Origin: Acidobacteriota bacterium
GTDB taxonomy: Bacteria > Acidobacteriota > Vicinamibacteria > Vicinamibacterales > CAVVIG01
Length of the DNA: 64,000 nt
NCBI GenBank assembly: GCA_003222395.1
Contig: QHWB01000060.1
Span: forward strand, 1 to 64,000
Direction: 5' to 3'
Each line of letters starts with the position of its first letter. Positions within the stretch are counted from its first letter, which is position 1. Both the position numbers and the translations under genes were made by a program. The notes below the pieces were generated by a model. That model was given only the letters and a program-made list of their open reading frames with translations, was not told the DNA's origin and did not search any database. Below are positions 60,246 through 64,000 of this stretch, piece by piece.

Positions 60246-61256
60246 TCAGTGGCGGCTGAGCAGCGCGAGCAGTGCGGCGACGATCACGGGATCGAATTGC
60301 ACCGGACAGCACCGGAGCAACTCGGTGATCGCGTCCGATGAGTCGATCCGCTTGCGGTACGCCCGCGTCTGCGTCATCGCGTCATAGGCATCCGCCACGG
60401 CAATCACACGGCTGGCCAGCGGGATCTCGTCGCCCGAGAGCTTCTGCGGATAGCCGCCGCCGCCGAACCACTCATGCGTCGCGAGCACGATCGGAGCGGC
60501 TGCAGCCAGCGACCCGGTCGCCTCGAGGATCTGCGCGCCGACGTCCACGTGGCGGCGCATGAGGGCGACCTCTCCCGGAGTAAGCGGGCTCGGTTTGGTG
60601 AGGAGAGCGTCGGGCATCGCGGCTTTGCCGATGTCGTGAAACAGCGCCGCGTCTTCGATCAGCGGTCCGAGGGATGTGTCGACGCCCAACTCCCGCGCAA
60701 GCGACTGCGCGTAGCGCGCGACCCGCTCGCCGTGTGCGACGACATCGGGGATGCGGGCGGACATGATGACGCGCAGAGCATCGCGCTCGTCGAGGCCTTC
60801 GGCGGCGTAGGTTCGAACCTCGCCGCAGATTCCGGCGGCCAGGTCCTGTGTCTCGAGCGACAGCTGCGCGTGCCACCGCAGCTCTTCGATCGCCTGCTTT
60901 CGCCATTGGCGTCCGCGATCGACGGCGAGCGCGAACCGATCTCGTTGAAAGGGTTTGACCAGGAGATCGACGAAATCGGGCTGCGGCCTTTCGGCGTCGA
61001 CCAGCTCCTTGGACGCGGTCGCGATGACGACCGCCGTGTTGGGGTGCTTCCGATGCATCTCGTTGGCGAGCCACAGGCCGTCGTGGCCCGGCATCATGAC
61101 GTCGATGACGGCGAGGTCGTAGTGCTGCGTTCTCAATGTCGCAAGCGCCTCGTCCGCGCTCTCCGCCGTGTGCGATCGCAGTCCCAGCGATTTGACCCAA
61201 CGCGCCATGATGTCGCGCACCGCCGGCTCGTCGTCGACGATCAGAACTGACGTCAT
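60246..61256 (-). CDS. HD-GYP response regulator (cyclic di-GMP phosphodiesterase type)
   Basis: A 336-residue protein with a receiver (VLIVDDEPAVRD, Asp in AVIDVMMPGHDG) and an HD-GYP domain (FHDIGKAAMPDALLTKPSPL, ATHEWFGGGGYPQKLSGDEIPLASRVIAVADAYDAM). HD and GYP signatures are intact, so it probably hydrolyses cyclic di-GMP when phosphorylated. The ATG at 61256 fits the receiver start. It is divergent from the next regulator gene. Confidence 0.92.
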   Translation of the reverse strand: MTSVLIVDDEPAVRDIMARWVKSLGLRSHTAESADEALATLRTQHYDLAVIDVMMPGHDGLWLANEMHRKHPNTAVVIATASKELVDAERPQPDFVDLLVKPFQRDRFALAVDRGRQWRKQAIEELRWHAQLSLETQDLAAGICGEVRTYAAEGLDERDALRVIMSARIPDVVAHGERVARYAQSLARELGVDTSLGPLIEDAALFHDIGKAAMPDALLTKPSPLTPGEVALMRRHVDVGAQILEATGSLAAAAPIVLATHEWFGGGGYPQKLSGDEIPLASRVIAVADAYDAMTQTRAYRKRIDSSDAITELLRCCPVQFDPVIVAALLALLSRH

Positions 61257-61327
61257 GGCGTGCGGATGAGGCAAGAATATTGCCACGGTCCGCACACGCC
61301 GATACATAGGAATCAGTGGAGAATGTA

Positions 61328-61385
61328 GTGTGCGGTGTGCGTTTGCGCGCACCTGCGCACACCGGCGCGGGCGTCAGCCGCACAC
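61328..61385. promoter_or_regulatory. Nested GTGTGCG inverted repeats in divergent regulator promoter
   Basis: GTGTGCGG (61328-61335) and GTGTGCG (61335-61341) face CGCACAC (61356-61362) and CCGCACAC (61378-61385). The outer and inner pairs are both perfect. They lie between the divergent HD-GYP and NtrC-type regulators and are candidate operator sites. Confidence 0.45.
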
Positions 61386-61425
61386 TGCGCAGACGAGCCG
61401 CACGTTACCGGGCGCGACCGCGAGG

Positions 61426-62868
61426 ATGATGCCGTTGCCGAATCCTGTAACCGCAAAACCGCTGCTGGTCGTCGTCGACGACGAGGCGCCCGTTCTGAAA
61501 GTGATCGAGCGTGTGGCCGGCAAGGCCGGCTACGACGTGGTGACGTGCGGCAGCGGCTCGGAAGCGATGCGCGTCCTGATGCGGAGGCCGGCCGACCTCG
61601 CGATGGTCGACCTGCGCATGCCCGATGTGAACGGCCTCGATCTGCTGCGGCAGATTCGCGGCGCGGTGCCCGGCTGCGAAGTGATTCTGATGACCGCTTA
61701 CGCGGCCGTCGACAGCGCAGTCGAAGCCATCAAGCTCGGGGCGCGCGAGTATCTCACCAAGCCCTTTGATTTCGACCGGCTGCGTCGAGTGCTCGTCGAG
61801 ACGCGCGTCGAGATCGAGCGGCGCGCGCAGGTCGTCGCACTCGAAAGCCAGGTCGCCCGCCAGCTCGAATTCTGCGGGATGCTCGGACGCAGTCCCTCGA
61901 TGCAGGAAGTGTTCAGTCTGATCCAGCGTCTGGCGCCACACGCGAAGGTCGTGCTGATTTCCGGCCAGACGGGAACCGGCAAGGAGCTGGGCGCGCGTGC
62001 GTTCCACCAGGCGGGGCCGCGGCGGGGCCGGCCATTCGTCACGATTAACTGCTCCGCGGTCGTCGACACGCTTTTCGAGAGCGAGCTGTTCGGCCACGTG
62101 CGCGGCGCCTTCACCGGCGCCGTCGACTCCAAGCCCGGCATGTTCGAGGCCGCTCAAGGCGGAACCCTCTTCCTCGACGAAATCGGCGAGCTCCCGCTCT
62201 CCGTCCAGGCGAAGCTGCTGCGCGCGCTCGAATATGGAGAAGTCCAGCGCGTCGGCTCGCTGCAGCTCAAGCGCGTCGATGTCGCCGTCATCGCGGCGAC
62301 CAATCGCGATCTTCGTGCGGAGGTCGCTGCCGGACGTTTTCGCGGCGACCTCTTCTACCGGCTGAACGTCGTCGAGGTCGTCCTGCCGCCGCTGTCGGAG
62401 CGCCGTGAAGATATTCCGTATCTGACGGCGGCATTTCTGCGCGACGCCGCCCAGCGGATGCGGAAACCGTTGACCGGCCTGACGCCGGCGGCCGAGCGCC
62501 TGCTCCTCAACGCGCGCTGGGACGGCAACGTGCGCGAGCTGAAAAACGTCGTCGAGCGCGCGTGCATGCTCGCCGACGGGAATCTGGTGTCGGAACGTGA
62601 GCTCGCGGGTGCATTTGGTCCGGACCTCGCGCAGCCGCTCAGATCGCCGGACATCGCCGCGAAGGCGCGTATCGCCCCGGAAAAACCGGCGGCGCCGCTC
62701 GACGCGATCGAGCGCGAGCACATCCTCGACGTCCTGCGTCAGGTCAACGGCAATCGCATGGCCGCGGCCAAGGTGCTCGGCATCAGCCGCCGCGCGCTCT
62801 ATCGGCGGCTCGAACGTCACCGTCTGGTCGACGAAGCTCCGCCCGCGGGATCGCTGCGGCGCTCGTGA
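61426..62868 (+). CDS. Sigma-54-dependent response regulator (NtrC family)
   Basis: About 480 residues: receiver (VVDDEAP, Asp in [12 protein letters not shown] in YLTKPFDFD), AAA+ domain (Walker [17 protein letters not shown] loop intact, [14 protein letters not shown]) and a C-terminal Fis helix-turn-helix ([26 protein letters not shown]). Unlike the other regulator, its GAFTGA is canonical. No cognate kinase is adjacent except the fragment at 63398. Start could be 61429. Confidence 0.9.
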   Translation: MMPLPNPVTAKPLLVVVDDEAPVLKVIERVAGKAGYDVVTCGSGSEAMRVLMRRPADLAMVDLRMPDVNGLDLLRQIRGAVPGCEVILMTAYAAVDSAVEAIKLGAREYLTKPFDFDRLRRVLVETRVEIERRAQVVALESQVARQLEFCGMLGRSPSMQEVFSLIQRLAPHAKVVLISGQTGTGKELGARAFHQAGPRRGRPFVTINCSAVVDTLFESELFGHVRGAFTGAVDSKPGMFEAAQGGTLFLDEIGELPLSVQAKLLRALEYGEVQRVGSLQLKRVDVAVIAATNRDLRAEVAAGRFRGDLFYRLNVVEVVLPPLSERREDIPYLTAAFLRDAAQRMRKPLTGLTPAAERLLLNARWDGNVRELKNVVERACMLADGNLVSERELAGAFGPDLAQPLRSPDIAAKARIAPEKPAAPLDAIEREHILDVLRQVNGNRMAAAKVLGISRRALYRRLERHRLVDEAPPAGSLRRS

Positions 62869-62997
62869 GGCGTACCCGACCTGCTCGATCGTGCGCCGGA
62901 ATCGCACACGGCCCGACGCCAGCGCTATGACGCATCGGTCACTGGCGCGCAATTGCGATCACCCTGCGCTGGCAAGGTCTTCGCTACTTCTATTGAT

Positions 62998-63450
62998 ATG
63001 GGTTCTGTCGTGACATTCGTCAAAAACTGCGCGGACCGGATGCGAGCTGACGCGCCCGAGGTTTCGGTGCTCGTCGTCGACGACGAAGAAGCGGTCCGCA
63101 AGCTGGTAGAACGCGTGCTGCGCGAGGGAGGCTATCGGACGGCAATGGCCGCCGATGGCGCCGAAGCCATCGAGGTGGCGTCCAAACTCGACACGCTCCA
63201 CATCCTGGTCACCGACGTGATGATGCCGCAGATGCAGGGCGACGAGCTCGCGCGCCGCCTGCGCCAGCGCCAACCCGGGTTGAAAGTGTTGTACCTCACC
63301 GGCTACAGCGATCAATTGTTCAAGGACAAGATCACTCTCTGGGAGGACGAAGCGTTTCTCGACAAGCCATGCAGCGTGAAGGGATTGCTGGAAGCTGTTG
63401 CGCTGCTGCTGTACGGCCGGTTCGACGTTCACCAGCAGTCCACTTCCTGA
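62998..63450 (+). CDS. Single-domain response regulator
   Basis: About 150 residues: VLVVDDEEAVRKLVERVL, Asp in LVTDVMMPQMQGDEL, Thr in YLTGYSD and Lys in FLDKPCS, all receiver signatures. A short N-terminal extension precedes it. No output domain. Its end overlaps the hybrid-kinase fragment, suggesting both derive from a larger hybrid kinase locus. Confidence 0.85.
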   Translation: MGSVVTFVKNCADRMRADAPEVSVLVVDDEEAVRKLVERVLREGGYRTAMAADGAEAIEVASKLDTLHILVTDVMMPQMQGDELARRLRQRQPGLKVLYLTGYSDQLFKDKITLWEDEAFLDKPCSVKGLLEAVALLLYGRFDVHQQSTS

Positions 63451-63985
63451 CGGCGGCACCGGGATGTGGCCGCGGGCTCGTTTCACGGCGAAGGCGGGGC
63501 GCCGCACGGCCGGTCTTGGCCTCGCGACCGTCCACGGGATCGTGACGCCGAGCGGCAGCCACATCGTGATCGACAGCGAAGTCGGACACGGATCGCGCTT
63601 CGGCGTCTGCTTCCCGGCGACCGGCGACACGTCGACCGGCGTCATCGCACGCGGGCGCGCGCCGACAGAACACATCGGATCAGCGACCGTCCTGCTCTTC
63701 GCAAACGATCAAGCGGTGCGAACGCTCGTCCGCGATGTGCTCCGGCGGCGCGGCGATGATCTACTCGTCGCGAGCAGTCGCGCGGAGGCGATGAAATTCG
63801 CGGCCGAGCATCGAGCGCCGATCGATCTGTTGATCGCCGAGCCGGCAACCGAACCGGAGCGTGATTCGGAAATTGTCGACGCCGTGTGCCGCTGCCATCC
63901 CGAGACGCGAGTTCTTTACCTCGAAAAGCCGTTCACGCTCGACGCGCTCGCGCGGAAGGTGCGCGCCGCTCTCGCGGCCGCGTAA
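63398..63985 (+). pseudogene. C-terminal fragment of a hybrid histidine kinase
   Basis: The frame begins without H-box or N-box and starts inside the ATP-lid region (FTAKAGRRTAGLGLATVHGIV, a decayed version of FTTK...GTGLGLATV), then VGHGSRFGVCFPA, the end of a HATPase domain, followed by a degenerate receiver in which the phospho-acceptor region is LLIAEPATEP (Glu where Asp is normal). It cannot be a kinase by itself. It may be expressed as a receiver-like protein from an internal start. Confidence 0.55.
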
Positions 63986-64000
63986 CGCGTCCCTCCCGTC

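Overview
The window is high-GC DNA that looks like an acidobacterial chromosome, probably a soil Vicinamibacteria-type lineage. Pointers are a very long two-module MacB-like permease of the acidobacterial ADOP type, an Oar-like TonB-dependent receptor with an N-terminal carboxypeptidase-regulatory domain, several periplasmic PQQ beta-propeller proteins, PEP-CTERM exported proteins, Tat-type NRREF/SRREF leaders and many sigma-54 regulators. Taxonomy is inferred from gene content only; no rRNA is present.

Layout. 1-4.6 kb: right end of an integrated mobile element (TraD/TrwB-type coupling protein, MobC-like relaxosome protein, XRE/IrrE-type regulator, excisionase-like protein, tyrosine integrase) ending next to tRNA-Pro(GGG). 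4.6-7.9 kb: accessory DNA with small HTH genes, a low-molecular-weight phosphatase followed by an attC-like site, and intact and broken PEP-CTERM genes. 8.2-12.7 kb: HlyIII, an M50 protease, holin-like and DUF3618 proteins, a PQQ dehydrogenase. 13.0-18.5 kb: an operon of TonB-like protein, TonB-dependent receptor and alkaline-phosphatase-superfamily hydrolase. 18.9-24.7 kb: NHL protein, argG and VOC protein, divergent from a DapA-like/PhzF-like pair of exported proteins. 24.7-32.0 kb: a polysaccharide locus (methyltransferase, double GT2 glycosyltransferase, Wzm/Wzt-type ABC exporter, another GT2). 32.0-38.4 kb: decayed transglutaminase, arfB, a diguanylate cyclase, a collapsed PQQ protein, a DmpA-type peptidase, and a TlpA-like thioredoxin whose first redox cysteine codon is TGA. 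38.5-45.9 kb: exported M14 and S9 peptidases, an SGNH esterase and a DAO-type oxidoreductase. 46.0-49.5 kb: a lanthanide-type (XoxF) alcohol dehydrogenase operon with two cytochromes c and a XoxJ-like binding protein. 51.1-60.1 kb: an efflux/signalling operon (HlyD adaptor, two ATPases, ADOP permease, NtrC-type regulator, histidine kinase, VTT membrane protein) behind a well-formed sigma-54 promoter. 60.2-64 kb: HD-GYP and NtrC-type response regulators and a broken hybrid kinase.

Most notable: (1) a candidate selenoprotein, TGA exactly at the first position of a CxxC thioredoxin motif, with the reading frame continuing and a SECIS-like hairpin right after it; (2) a REP-like palindromic repeat family (GTAG head, covarying stem) lodged in frame in the leader/mature-junction region of five different exported-protein genes; (3) a sigma-54 promoter ahead of an efflux operon that encodes its own sigma-54 activator and kinase; (4) the XoxF operon; (5) an attC-like site beside a phosphatase gene. 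Several genes (transglutaminase, CsaA, a PQQ dehydrogenase) are decayed in the same way: both ends survive and the middle is missing.
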